From DAOVFN01 sp964484305 (lineage in GTDB: Archaea; Aenigmatarchaeota; Aenigmatarchaeia; QMZP01), in contig CAZAEI010000003.1 in NCBI GenBank assembly GCA_964484305.1, positions 12,252 to 76,251 of the forward strand: a stretch of DNA of 64,000 bases. The letters are read 5' to 3'. The notes beneath the pieces were generated by a model that was not told where the DNA came from, did not search any database, and worked only from the letters and a program-made list of their open reading frames with translations. The translations under genes and the position numbers were made by a program. Positions 49,003-57,450 of the stretch are shown piece after piece; the first letter of the stretch is position 1, and each line of letters starts with the position of its first letter.

Positions 49003-49578
49003 ATGAAAGGCTTTGAGACAATTGGGCAAGGAATGAAGGTCATTCTTGCTGTATTTGTGGGTGTTGTTACTTTCTTAATAGTCACCCAAACATGGGCTTC
49101 CCTTGGTCCTTCAGGATCTGATGGGCCTGCCACAGGATTTGATTTCCTGATAAACCATGCAGCCCTCAGGTACGGCGTAGAGGCAACCCTCATAAAAGCC
49201 GTGATAAAGCAGGAGAGCAACTTCGACCCTGCAGAAAAATCCGATGCAGGTGCCAAGGGCCTCATGCAACTCATGCCCAGTACAGCAGAGGGCCTCGGGA
49301 AACCCACCACACCAGAGGGAAAATATTGCAACCTCGACATAACCGACCCCTTCGACCCGGAACAGAACATAAACGGGGGGACCTGCTACCTGTCATATTT
49401 ATTGGACAGATACGATAATAATAAAGAGCTGGCCCTGGCCGCATACAACGCAGGACCAACAAGGGTCGATGCCTGCAAATGCGTTCCAAACATACCGGAA
49501 ACCCAGCAGTATGTCAGACTCGTGACAAATTACTACGATGAATACAAGGGTCAGGGCGGCTTGACGGCGGTTGGATGA
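49003..49578 (+). CDS. membrane-anchored lytic transglycosylase (SLT domain), pilin-like leader
   Basis: The 191-aa protein begins MKG then FETIGQGMKVILAVFVGVVT, a short class III (pilin-type) leader or signal anchor. Residues about 45-185 form an SLT goose-lysozyme-like domain: LIKAVIKQESNFDP with catalytic Glu, KGLMQLMPSTA, and ALAAYNAGPTRV. Such enzymes cut peptidoglycan glycan strands, which archaea lack, so the target is probably bacterial, or the domain is structural. VirB1-like proteins of conjugation systems are an alternative view. The stop overlaps the next start (ATGA). Confidence 0.82.
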   Translation: MKGFETIGQGMKVILAVFVGVVTFLIVTQTWASLGPSGSDGPATGFDFLINHAALRYGVEATLIKAVIKQESNFDPAEKSDAGAKGLMQLMPSTAEGLGKPTTPEGKYCNLDITDPFDPEQNINGGTCYLSYLLDRYDNNKELALAAYNAGPTRVDACKCVPNIPETQQYVRLVTNYYDEYKGQGGLTAVG

Positions 49579-49760
49579 CCTTGGACAAAAATGTAACTGC
49601 AATGATGGGCCAGATAACAATAGAGTTCAGCATATGGTTTTTTGTGAAGATTGTGCTTTTCCTTCTGCTGTTCCTGATACTTTTCCTTTTCGTTCCATCC
49701 ACCCTGCATGCAGCTGCTGAGTGGATTGGAGGACTCTTTGGGGGCGGGGGCTCCCCGTAG
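49575..49760 (+). CDS. small membrane protein
   Basis: The 61-aa protein has one long hydrophobic segment (about 21-42) and a Gly-rich C-terminus (G-G-L-F-G-G-G-G-S-P). Overlap with the transglycosylase stop shows translational coupling. Possibly a minor pilin-like or assembly subunit; no family recognised. Confidence 0.65.
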   Translation: MTLDKNVTAMMGQITIEFSIWFFVKIVLFLLLFLILFLFVPSTLHAAAEWIGGLFGGGGSP

Positions 49761-49774
49761 CGAGGCGCTTAGTT

Positions 49775-52615
49775 ATGAAAAAACCACAAAGAAGAAAGGG
49801 AATGAAGGGCTTTGAAATAGGCATCAACATGATGGTCCTCACAGTCTTTGCTTTCATCGGCATAGGCCTTGCTTTTGTGGCATTCATTGCCACCACCGAA
49901 TACTTCCCCGAACTCCAGGATTGGCTGCTCAACTTATTCAACGAAACCCTCACCCCGGATATGAAAGATAACTATGAGATTACCAAGGTCTCTATGCAGG
50001 CCCTGGTGTGCGCCATAAACACCGTAGCGACAGGGGAGGAATACACAGCAGACGGCTGCTCTAAATTCTATACCAGCACTCCCCCAAAAACCAGTGATGA
50101 GCCCGGATCGGTTTTTCCTAATATCCCTGATTCTCCTGTTGTACCAGAATATGGGGCTGATACCCCGCCACAATATGATCCAGGTGTAGGCAACATGGTC
50201 TCCAAGGACTACAGTGACTTCATGACAGGCCTCGCAACCAGAGATACACAAAAAAAACAAAAAACCGTGTTTACATGCAATCAAGGATACACTGAATGTA
50301 CATTATACAACTTCAGGCTTCCCCAGGAATTTGGTGGCGTAAAAGGCACAGCCGAAGAGTGGGTTAAAGGTTGTGGAGATCCGGACTTCCTTATGTACTG
50401 GCAGGAATTCCCAGAGGGTGAAGACCAATCATGGAACAGCTTCCGAACCTGGGCAGAAAACGTATATGATATAATCTTTGCGTGGTGGGGCGCGGGCAAA
50501 GTGTTTAGAATCGGTAAGGGCACTGCAAAGATCACGTTCCAATACACTGTAAAGAAGGGGATATATTCTGCTAAGGATGTTTATGCTAGAATAGTCTATA
50601 GGGATCCGCTCGAATATTTCGTTAAACATACACTAAATCAGAAATCGAGTGCAACACTAAAACAAGAACTGGGAAAAATCGGAGAAGAAATATTATCTAA
50701 AAAGCTAATGGGTAAAGAGATAGCCACTCTCGCAAAGCGCGGTATTGCAATAACTCCATGGACGGTAGCGGCTGCTCTTATTGACAGCATCAATGCCAAA
50801 TACAAGCAGTATACCAACTCAATTGTGTTGAAGATTCCCTTTAATGACCCAGAGAACAAATCACTCCAGCTTAACGGCGAACCCGTGTTTCTAAAGAACA
50901 AGAAAACGTCATTCTATATGGTCTCTCCCTGTGATGCAAACCTCAAGGTAGAGAGGGTTGTTGCAGAGTGCAACGCCAAAGAAACTAATAGTGGCAAAAT
51001 CACTAGTTTTGCATACGACCTGACATCCGGTTCAATGAGATGCTATGAGCCGGATTTTGAAGATTACAAGGAGATTCCGGCTTCTGAAATTGAGTGCAGG
51101 AAAGACAAAAATATAGCAGAATACTTCCCTGGAGAGGATCCCACGATTCCAAGTATAATATCAGGTATTGAGGGAAAGGATGAGCTAAGGATATCAAATC
51201 TTGCCGAATCAAAGGACGTACTAAACATAAGGGACCCAATCCACGGTGTTACCTTCATTCTCGAGAAGAAAAGAGTTACAATTGAAGAGCCAACCGAAAT
51301 AGGGTTTATTGAAAATGAAATTGATGCTTGGGAAATAACACGTATAACCTTTGAGAACACTGACGGATCAGAAAAGACATTCAATGTAGTTGACGGAAAA
51401 ACAACAAACCCCGAATTCATCGACCTCGGTTACAGCGATCCACCGGAATTGGGAAAATACATATTCAACTACATTGACCCAGAAAGTGGTCTAATCAAAA
51501 TAGAAATAAAACCAGACAATTTCAATATAGAGTTCGATAGCTCAAAGAGCGACATTTCAGGCATCACAAGGGAGCGTGGCAAAAATCTTCAATGTACCTG
51601 TGAATACACAGGCCGATTTACCGATCACAAAGCAGTAGGGTTAACAGCAGACCAGATTATCTCTGAATGTGATGATTATGTCAGATCACATTATCTTGGC
51701 AGTTATAAAGGAGCCAGCGACCTCATGTTTTACGACTGCAATGAGGTGGGAACACCCGAAACCCCTGATGGAAATGTTAATGTAGAGAGATGTGAGTGTG
51801 CGTTTAAGATGGGTTCTTCCACAGAAAAATATTATGTCTATGGAAAGGATGAAGCAGACGCTACTGAAAAATGTCAGGACGATTTCGCATCCTTCCAGAA
51901 TACAAAAAACAAGCCAAGCGAGCTAACGATATCAAACTGCCAGCCAATCCAAGGAGATTTCGAAGATGTTGAAAACGATTGTCCTCAATGCGGGGAATAC
52001 AAGAAGATTTTAGAGAATATCAAATTGATTAAGTTTGAGGAAAGGGTTGAAAAGATTGAAACTGATGTTGGAGATAAAAATCTTGAATATAATTCACTTA
52101 TCATTGTTCGTGATGACTACAGTGTTGTATTCACTGACAAGGACAGCAAGGTTAGAGAAACAATAGAAGAAATGGAAAAAAGAGAAGCAGACGGGATTGC
52201 CGAGACAATAGGAATAGATAAAAAGGCATGGTATGAGATTTTTTGGTATTCGTTTCCTGACCAGGTACTTCTGGAGGACATGGATTTTGATGGCAAGATA
52301 GACATTGTCAGCACAAAGCTGGACTGCAAGATACCTGGCGTGACCGTGGAACTGGTGGAAAGGAACAGCCTTGGAGATGAACCCAACTTCTGCTTTGCTC
52401 CAGGAAGCAAGATAAGGACTGCCATAAGATGGGTCCCTGAGGCAGGCATTCTGCTTGGAGGTGTTGCAGGCCTTCTAGGCGGGCCGTTAGCCGGAGTGAG
52501 TGTCCCAGGCGGTATGGTGGTTGGACAGAGGGTTGGCGCAGCAATCTTCACGGCATATGTGGTGGTTGAGAAATTCACAGGAAGCGCGGACATATGGCCC
52601 GGAAAGGATACCTGA
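49775..52615 (+). CDS. giant pilin-like surface protein
   Basis: The 946-aa protein has leader MKKPQRRKGMKG then FEIGINMMVLTVFAFIGIGL, a type IV pilin-like (class III) signal. The long extracellular part is AT-rich and Cys-containing, with a repeated segment: CTCEYTGRFTDHKAVGLTAD (about 624) and CECAFKMGSSTEKYYVYGKD (about 687) each precede a D-x-I/A...C pattern ending in LMFYDCN or LTISNCQ. A hydrophobic Gly-rich stretch (LLGGVAGLLGGPLAGVSVPG) lies near the C-terminus. No family recognised; probably an adhesin or tip protein. Confidence 0.65.
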   Translation: MKKPQRRKGMKGFEIGINMMVLTVFAFIGIGLAFVAFIATTEYFPELQDWLLNLFNETLTPDMKDNYEITKVSMQALVCAINTVATGEEYTADGCSKFYTSTPPKTSDEPGSVFPNIPDSPVVPEYGADTPPQYDPGVGNMVSKDYSDFMTGLATRDTQKKQKTVFTCNQGYTECTLYNFRLPQEFGGVKGTAEEWVKGCGDPDFLMYWQEFPEGEDQSWNSFRTWAENVYDIIFAWWGAGKVFRIGKGTAKITFQYTVKKGIYSAKDVYARIVYRDPLEYFVKHTLNQKSSATLKQELGKIGEEILSKKLMGKEIATLAKRGIAITPWTVAAALIDSINAKYKQYTNSIVLKIPFNDPENKSLQLNGEPVFLKNKKTSFYMVSPCDANLKVERVVAECNAKETNSGKITSFAYDLTSGSMRCYEPDFEDYKEIPASEIECRKDKNIAEYFPGEDPTIPSIISGIEGKDELRISNLAESKDVLNIRDPIHGVTFILEKKRVTIEEPTEIGFIENEIDAWEITRITFENTDGSEKTFNVVDGKTTNPEFIDLGYSDPPELGKYIFNYIDPESGLIKIEIKPDNFNIEFDSSKSDISGITRERGKNLQCTCEYTGRFTDHKAVGLTADQIISECDDYVRSHYLGSYKGASDLMFYDCNEVGTPETPDGNVNVERCECAFKMGSSTEKYYVYGKDEADATEKCQDDFASFQNTKNKPSELTISNCQPIQGDFEDVENDCPQCGEYKKILENIKLIKFEERVEKIETDVGDKNLEYNSLIIVRDDYSVVFTDKDSKVRETIEEMEKREADGIAETIGIDKKAWYEIFWYSFPDQVLLEDMDFDGKIDIVSTKLDCKIPGVTVELVERNSLGDEPNFCFAPGSKIRTAIRWVPEAGILLGGVAGLLGGPLAGVSVPGGMVVGQRVGAAIFTAYVVVEKFTGSADIWPGKDT

Positions 52616-52628
52616 ATCGCATCCTATT

Positions 52629-53240
52629 CTAAGTACCAGGTCCTAAGGAGTTCACAACATATTTAGCTGGCTTACTTAGAGTCCTCTGATTCTTCGGAAC
52701 CTCAAATATTGAGAATACTATGGAAAGACCATTCTCATAAAAAACTTTATAACCCTGTCTCCAACGACCTCCGGTTTCAATGGGTTCAATCTCTGTTACT
52801 CTCACCCCCTCAAACCCTCTAAGGTAATCCTTGTAACCTTCTACATTCCCTTCCATGTAGACATCTCTCTCACCTGACTCAAGGGCTGCGGCAAAGGACT
52901 CCATGAAAGCATCATGACTGGACATATCAAGGGCATGTTTCTTGGGAGTAGTTGCCCCCTCGATTTCTTTTGTTGGGTATGCTGTCTTAGGAAGCTCTAG
53001 TGATGCTCTGGGCATTTCTTTTTCAGACAACTGCAGGGTTACGGGCGCCGGCTCCCTTACTACATTTACTTGGGTCTCGTCCACATCACCGCCCATGTAT
53101 TTCGAGCCAAGCCATCCCAAAAGAGCAACGCCTGCGGCCACAGGAACCCCTATCCCTACTATCCGTTTTATCCGCCTTTGCCCCTTCCAGTTGATTGGGG
53201 TTTTGTAAAGCTCATCTGCAGTAGTTGTGCTGTTTGCCAT
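52629..53240 (-). CDS. single-pass membrane protein of the pilin-like cluster
   Basis: The 203-aa protein has a cytoplasmic N-terminus (MANSTTTADELYKTPINWKG), a TM segment at about 29-46 (GIGVPVAAGVALLGWLG) and a C-terminal alpha/beta domain (KDYLRGFEGVRVTEIEPIET to FSIFEVPKNQ). It points against the other genes but shares the upstream 53305 operator. GAGGTG lies 6 bp before the ATG, and TATA (CCTTTATAAATGG, minus) at about 53271-53283. Function unknown. Confidence 0.6.
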   Translation of the reverse strand: MANSTTTADELYKTPINWKGQRRIKRIVGIGVPVAAGVALLGWLGSKYMGGDVDETQVNVVREPAPVTLQLSEKEMPRASLELPKTAYPTKEIEGATTPKKHALDMSSHDAFMESFAAALESGERDVYMEGNVEGYKDYLRGFEGVRVTEIEPIETGGRWRQGYKVFYENGLSIVFSIFEVPKNQRTLSKPAKYVVNSLGPGT

Positions 53241-53304
53241 ACAAACACCTCTTGTGAGTAGTTAATTCGACCATTTATAAAGGTTTTGGTGTGCAATTGT
53301 CGAT

Positions 53305-53321
53305 ATATAACAGTGTTATAT
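53305..53321. promoter_or_regulatory. palindromic operator of the pilin-like cluster (site 2)
   Basis: This is the same 17-bp ATATAACAGTGTTATAT as at 48932, in the 160-bp gap between the divergent genes 52629-53240 and 53401. It is about 25 bp upstream of the minus-strand TATA box and about 50 bp upstream of the plus-strand TATA-like element. Confidence 0.65.
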
Positions 53322-53400
53322 CAAGCCCCGTGGCGGCCATCCCTCAATTTCAACCGACCGAGGACAAACGATTAAATAAACCCCCAGACAATATATAACC

Positions 53401-53547
53401 ATGGAAATCACAATAAGGACGATGCTAATTGTGGTTGTCGCTCTGATTGTTATCCTCGTCGCTCTGACGGTTGTGCTCAACCTCAGCGGGGGATCAAACA
53501 ACGCAATAACCGGCCTCTTTGACTGGATAAAGAGCATGATGGGTTAG
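53401..53547 (+). CDS. 48-aa membrane protein
   Basis: It has the sequence MEITIRTMLIVVVALIVILV... with one TM helix and the tail A-I-T-G-L-F-D-W-I-K-S-M-M-G. Size and amphipathic tail resemble a pilin-like or phenol-soluble-type small subunit. The ATG follows CAATATATAACC. First gene of the rightward run 53401-57146. Confidence 0.55.
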   Translation: MEITIRTMLIVVVALIVILVALTVVLNLSGGSNNAITGLFDWIKSMMG

Positions 53548-53621
53548 CACAGGTTAGCTTCCCGGCAAACAATAATTCTATACGCGGCTTGAATATAAAC
53601 ATCCTCCTTGTATAATAAAGT

Positions 53622-54296
53622 ATGAACATGAAATGCAAGGGAGCGACAAACACAGCACTTATAATCATAGGGAGCATAGTCTTTCTCCTCTTTGTGCTCG
53701 GCATCTTTATCTACAGTATCTGGCCCTGGATTTATTATGGACCGTTCAGCCCCTGCTACGCATCTGCTTACTCCAGCGTCAGGACCCTGGCAGGCTTCGA
53801 CCTTCTCAGGGACCCCCAGACCATTGCACTGGGAAAATGCGTCAGCGCGCTCTATCTTGTAAATGGAAATGAGCTGGACGAAATCTCAGAGAAGATAGGC
53901 AAAAACTTCAAAAAGGAGCTGGACTGCGATGAAGGGGGAAAGAGCTATGTCATAGCAGTCCCCATCATCGAGGGCGGGGAGTGGACATGGAACATCTTCA
54001 AGTGGCCAAAAGAGATGCTCAATGGGTTAAAGCAGCGATATGTCCAAAAGGTCTGGCCGGGGGCCATCTGCAGGATTCTCAGCGAAGAAAGGAAATTCGC
54101 CTACACCGCATATTTCGAGGGCGACAATACATACTGTGTTGACATAACCAAGGACATGCATGCCTCCACCTACTCTATAGACTGTTGCAAAGGCACCTGC
54201 AAAGAATGTGGGGCCAACCCCAACAATCCAGGAATGTTCTACGACGAGGAGGACACCAAGGGCATATGGGATAGGTGCGAGGGAGAGATTTCATGA
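53622..54296 (+). CDS. pilin-like secreted Cys-rich protein
   Basis: The 224-aa protein has leader MNMKCKG then ATNTALIIIGSIVFLLFVLG, the K-G/hydrophobic pattern of class III signals. The exterior domain carries about ten Cys, including CCKGTCKECG near the end, suggesting disulfides. No family recognised. Start of a tight run with overlapping genes. Confidence 0.6.
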   Translation: MNMKCKGATNTALIIIGSIVFLLFVLGIFIYSIWPWIYYGPFSPCYASAYSSVRTLAGFDLLRDPQTIALGKCVSALYLVNGNELDEISEKIGKNFKKELDCDEGGKSYVIAVPIIEGGEWTWNIFKWPKEMLNGLKQRYVQKVWPGAICRILSEERKFAYTAYFEGDNTYCVDITKDMHASTYSIDCCKGTCKECGANPNNPGMFYDEEDTKGIWDRCEGEIS

Positions 54297-54309
54297 GGAG
54301 AGGGATATC

Positions 54310-54702
54310 ATGAGGGGCGATGTGCCCCTGACGGTCCAGGTAATCTTTGCAGGACTCCTTGTAATGGTGGTTCTGTACTTCGTGTGGCAGGATGTGATGG
54401 TGCCTTCTGTAAGGAGCTATGGAAACGAGCACGCCCACTTGACTGCCCAGGCAATTGCAACTGCTGTCAATTCACTCTCCAGGGAGGAGCAGGGAACCTT
54501 CTACAGGGAACTGGGCCTTGCCTGGGACATTGGTGTATTTCACAAGGATGATGATGCCTACGTATCCGTATCCCACGGAGAATTCAAGAGCGGTGACATA
54601 ATCATCCTTTATGATATTGACGATTTCACAGCAAGCGATATCAGCAGCATTTATGTTGTCAAGGAGCTGGGCAAGAAGGCAAGGCTAACGGAGAAGATAT
54701 AA
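54310..54702 (+). CDS. pilin-like protein
   Basis: The 130-aa protein has MRG then DVPLTVQVIFAGLLVMVVLY, a short positively charged leader and TM helix, followed by a compact soluble domain (DDAYVSVSHGEFKSGDIIIL). GGAGAGGG precedes the ATG. Its stop overlaps the next start (TAATG). Confidence 0.6.
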   Translation: MRGDVPLTVQVIFAGLLVMVVLYFVWQDVMVPSVRSYGNEHAHLTAQAIATAVNSLSREEQGTFYRELGLAWDIGVFHKDDDAYVSVSHGEFKSGDIIILYDIDDFTASDISSIYVVKELGKKARLTEKI

Positions 54703-55166
54703 TGGGAGAGTACCAGCTGATATACACGGCCATAGCGGCTATTGTATTCGTGACAGCCATAATAGGCGGGAGATTCTTCATAGTAAGCAACTTTGTCCAG
54801 GCGGACATCGAGTCCCAGACAACCACGAGGGAACTCAATGCCATGTCCCTTTCATATAATATTCTGGACTGCCTCAAACAGGATGGAGACTCTGTCCAGG
54901 CGGGATTCCTTGATGGCAACACAGGCAAGAATATCTGCGAGCTCTGCGGGATATGCAGCCTGATTTCAGAAGCCATGGTTACAGACCTGGAAGCATCAGA
55001 AAGGGAATGGGAATTCAAATATTCTGCTGTATCCAAGCTCCCCCAGACTCTCAGTGACAAGCTGCTCGTGTGGAGAGATGACAGAAACAAGAAATCATAC
55101 TCAGTCTATCTTGACATAGACTACGGAGAAGAATCTCATATGGGGATGCTTGATGTAAATGTCTAG
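54702..55166 (+). CDS. membrane-anchored protein of the pilin-like operon
   Basis: The 154-aa protein has an N-terminal TM helix (about 5-27) without a K-G leader, then a soluble domain with a Cys cluster ICELCGICSL (about 78-87). No family recognised. It overlaps both neighbours by a few bases, implying coordinated translation. Confidence 0.6.
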   Translation: MGEYQLIYTAIAAIVFVTAIIGGRFFIVSNFVQADIESQTTTRELNAMSLSYNILDCLKQDGDSVQAGFLDGNTGKNICELCGICSLISEAMVTDLEASEREWEFKYSAVSKLPQTLSDKLLVWRDDRNKKSYSVYLDIDYGEESHMGMLDVNV

Positions 55167-56175
55167 GAAGATGAAGGGTGGGGAACTAACGGTATTCTTT
55201 ATCATTGCAGGAGCAGCAGCCCTTGTCGGGCTTTTTATAATACTGAACATGATTCATACGAATTCAGTTCTCCAGGTAAAGAAGACAATAACACTCTCCA
55301 CTGACCTGAGCGACCAGGGGACGGCTGCCCTGGGCCTTCTGAACAGGGAACATCAGGGAAAGAAGTACATAACTGTTTTGGGAGAATCAGTTGCAGAAAA
55401 CTATGCTTCACAACCCCAGGATGCCTACAATTCCCTCAAGGCCACACTCAAGGAGCTAGAGAAGGGTTTCAGCTTTAAATTCCAGGAGAACCCCGACCTC
55501 AATACAGGGGAGCCCCAGAAATCCGCGACATATGGGGAATGCGGTCACACAGAATCAGACCTTGGCATAAAGCTGACCTGGCCTTCTGAAACCGAGAGGG
55601 TCACATCTGGCTTCGGCTACAGGAACACCCCGAGGCCCTGCTACTGCCACAGCGGCCTGGACATAGCCAGCGGGCAAGGAAAAGGCGATGAGGCCAGGGC
55701 TGCATACGACGGAACGGTCATCTTCCTTTACGACAACTGCAAGGAATCCCCCAACTGCTTCCTAGAACCGGACAATAGTAACTGCGGGTGCGGCAGCGGT
55801 TATGGAAACAGAATCACATTGAAACACATTTCCACGAACGGCATGGAGTTCTACACCCACTACTGCCACCTCAGTGAAATCAATGTAGAGAACAGGCAGG
55901 AAGTCAGGGCCGGCCAGGTCATTGCAAAGACAGGCAACACAGGCCGCTCAGAGGCAATCCACCTACACTTTGAGCTGTCCACAGCAGAAAAACCAACAAA
56001 GGATACCAATGCAATCAATCCCTGCCCGTATTTTGATAACCCTCCTGACAAATGCCAGCAGGTCGAGACAGAGAGTTGTGATGTGACAGCAGGGGCCAAC
56101 ACATTCAATGTTGAAATACCCCTTCCCGGTGCTGTAACAGGTAAGCTGAAGGGAAAGGTTGTGATGGAAAAATGA
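55159..56175 (+). CDS. M23 (LytM) peptidase domain protein with pilin-like leader
   Basis: The 338-aa protein has leader MSRKMKG then GELTVFFIIAGAAALVGLFI. Residues about 140-300 form an M23 domain: TSGFGYRNT, HSGLDIASGQGKG (zinc ligands His and Asp), TLKHISTNGMEFYTHYCHL and HLHFELS (HxH). M23 enzymes cut peptidoglycan cross-bridges. An insertion with six Cys (about 194-214, including NCGCGSGYGN) is unusual. Together with the SLT protein at 49003 it gives two different peptidoglycan-cleaving domains in one archaeal cluster. Confidence 0.85.
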   Translation: MSRKMKGGELTVFFIIAGAAALVGLFIILNMIHTNSVLQVKKTITLSTDLSDQGTAALGLLNREHQGKKYITVLGESVAENYASQPQDAYNSLKATLKELEKGFSFKFQENPDLNTGEPQKSATYGECGHTESDLGIKLTWPSETERVTSGFGYRNTPRPCYCHSGLDIASGQGKGDEARAAYDGTVIFLYDNCKESPNCFLEPDNSNCGCGSGYGNRITLKHISTNGMEFYTHYCHLSEINVENRQEVRAGQVIAKTGNTGRSEAIHLHFELSTAEKPTKDTNAINPCPYFDNPPDKCQQVETESCDVTAGANTFNVEIPLPGAVTGKLKGKVVMEK

Positions 56176-57146
56176 CAAAAAAAAGAAAGGGAATAGCTGA
56201 CATAATGATTCTTATGGGAATGATAATAGGGATTGTGTTAATCTTCTTCGATTTCACCCCATTCTGGGCCGAGGGCGATACCTACAGGGTTGTCCTCCAT
56301 ACGCACATGTACGGCATGAGCAATGCCCTGGATGGCGCCGAACTCTACGTTTCCACATCCCTGGACTATTCAGTCTACCAGGCAATCTATGACGCCCTTA
56401 AAGGTTTCAACAGCGAGACCGTCGGTGACGGGAACACAATCCCAACCAATGAAGAGATTCAGGAATCCATAAGAAGAAACATCGAGGATAACCTTGTCAA
56501 ATACACCAGCGCAGCCTACAGCTTCACCCAGGACTATAATGTAGAGATTCCCAGATACACTATATCCCTTCAGGATGAACTAGGCAAACTCAGGGTCACC
56601 ACCTCGACCGGTGATGCCAACATGTCCGTGACCAAACACATACAGGAATACGGCCTTAAAGAGGACATTACCATAAAGAGGCCCCTCCTGCCGGAGAATG
56701 TTTATGATATCAACTATATAGGGATTCTGGAAATTGCCAGAGAGCGGGGCCAGCCCATTGAAGAGGCATTCCAGGCAGCATTCTCCAATGCAAACACCTA
56801 TATCAGGGATTATGCACCCATCACATCATGCAGTGATATAAAATCCTGCTCAGACGATTTGACAGTCGAGTTTAAGGAAAAACTAATCAGGGAACTTGAA
56901 TCACCATACGAACGGGGCAACTACCTTATAACCCCCGAGATACTCGATGCGTCAGTAACAGTCGAGCTTATAGACAACGACAAAATAATAAGGTACAAGG
57001 CCACGGCCACCCAGAGGGTGACAATAAACGAGACCGGGCTTTTCGCTACCTACTACCCCGTCTGGAACGGCAGCGAGATAACCTTTGACAACCTCAGGCT
57101 GGTCTTCCTCAACGAGGCCTCGGAGACGACTACCCTAACGCCTTAA
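56172..57146 (+). CDS. pilin-like protein, last gene of the cluster
   Basis: The 324-aa protein has leader MTKKRKG then IADIMILMGMIIGIVLIFFD, a strong class III signal. The exterior domain has SIRRNIEDNLVKYTSAAYSF and a C-terminal beta-rich part with VTVELIDNDKIIRYKATATQ. No family recognised. ATGA overlap with the M23 gene. Confidence 0.6.
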   Translation: MTKKRKGIADIMILMGMIIGIVLIFFDFTPFWAEGDTYRVVLHTHMYGMSNALDGAELYVSTSLDYSVYQAIYDALKGFNSETVGDGNTIPTNEEIQESIRRNIEDNLVKYTSAAYSFTQDYNVEIPRYTISLQDELGKLRVTTSTGDANMSVTKHIQEYGLKEDITIKRPLLPENVYDINYIGILEIARERGQPIEEAFQAAFSNANTYIRDYAPITSCSDIKSCSDDLTVEFKEKLIRELESPYERGNYLITPEILDASVTVELIDNDKIIRYKATATQRVTINETGLFATYYPVWNGSEITFDNLRLVFLNEASETTTLTP

Positions 57147-57186
57147 TGTTAAGCCAAAAGGAGTTGCCCGCTCGCAAGTTCAATAT

Positions 57187-57247
57187 CCGGCCCTTCGGGC
57201 TGGCACGCACTACATCACCATCCGTTCCCTTCGGGAACGGCACGCAC
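57187..57247 (+). repeat. tandem CCG-stem/TTC-loop repeats with CACGCAC tails
   Basis: Copy 1 is CCGGCCC-TTC-GGGCTGG (57187-57203) plus CACGCAC and TACATCACCATC. Copy 2 is CCGTTCCC-TTC-GGGAACGG (57222-57240) plus CACGCAC. Stem interiors differ but stay paired, and agree with the copy at 46808. These fill part of the 304-bp gap 57147-57450, which otherwise holds the rnp2 remnant and the promoter of the next operon. Confidence 0.6.
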
Positions 57248-57330
57248 TTGCTCAGGGCAGCTTCCAAGAGCTCCGTTACGCCTTCCAGCGAAGGAGTTTT
57301 CCACCTGTATAGCACGGGCTGCTTCCAGAG

Positions 57331-57396
57331 TTATTTTGTTTTTGCTATTCCGGCCTTCTTCCTGCCGGCCTTTATGGCAAATCCTCTCCAGGAAAC
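57331..57396 (-). pseudogene. remnant of the rnp2 3' end (att-like site)
   Basis: On the minus strand the fragment reads V-S-W-R-G-F-A-I-K then AGRKKAGIAKTK and a stop, in frame with the rnp2 C-terminus (V-S-G-T-I-K-S-G-R-E-K-A-G-L-G-K-K). At DNA level 57349-57378 and 59010-59039 agree at 25 of 30 positions, in the same orientation. It may be the old rnp2 end, displaced by insertion of the 57.4-59.0 kb module. Confidence 0.45.
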
Positions 57397-57430
57397 CTTT
57401 ATATACTAAATACTATAACATTATAGTATT
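57397..57430 (+). promoter_or_regulatory. TATA box and palindromic operator of the wHTH/NTase pair
   Basis: TTTATATACT at about 57398-57407 is followed at once by AATACTATAA-CA-TTATAGTATT (57409-57430), a perfect 10-bp inverted repeat. Its place between TATA and start suits an autorepressor. The half-site TATAACA resembles the pilin-cluster palindrome. Confidence 0.6.
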
Positions 57431-57450
57431 AATAATATAATAGTGATTAT

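Noticed and set aside
57146..57409. 87-codon frame after the pilin-like cluster
   Set aside because: It crosses the tandem repeats, the rnp2 remnant and the next promoter; not coding-like.
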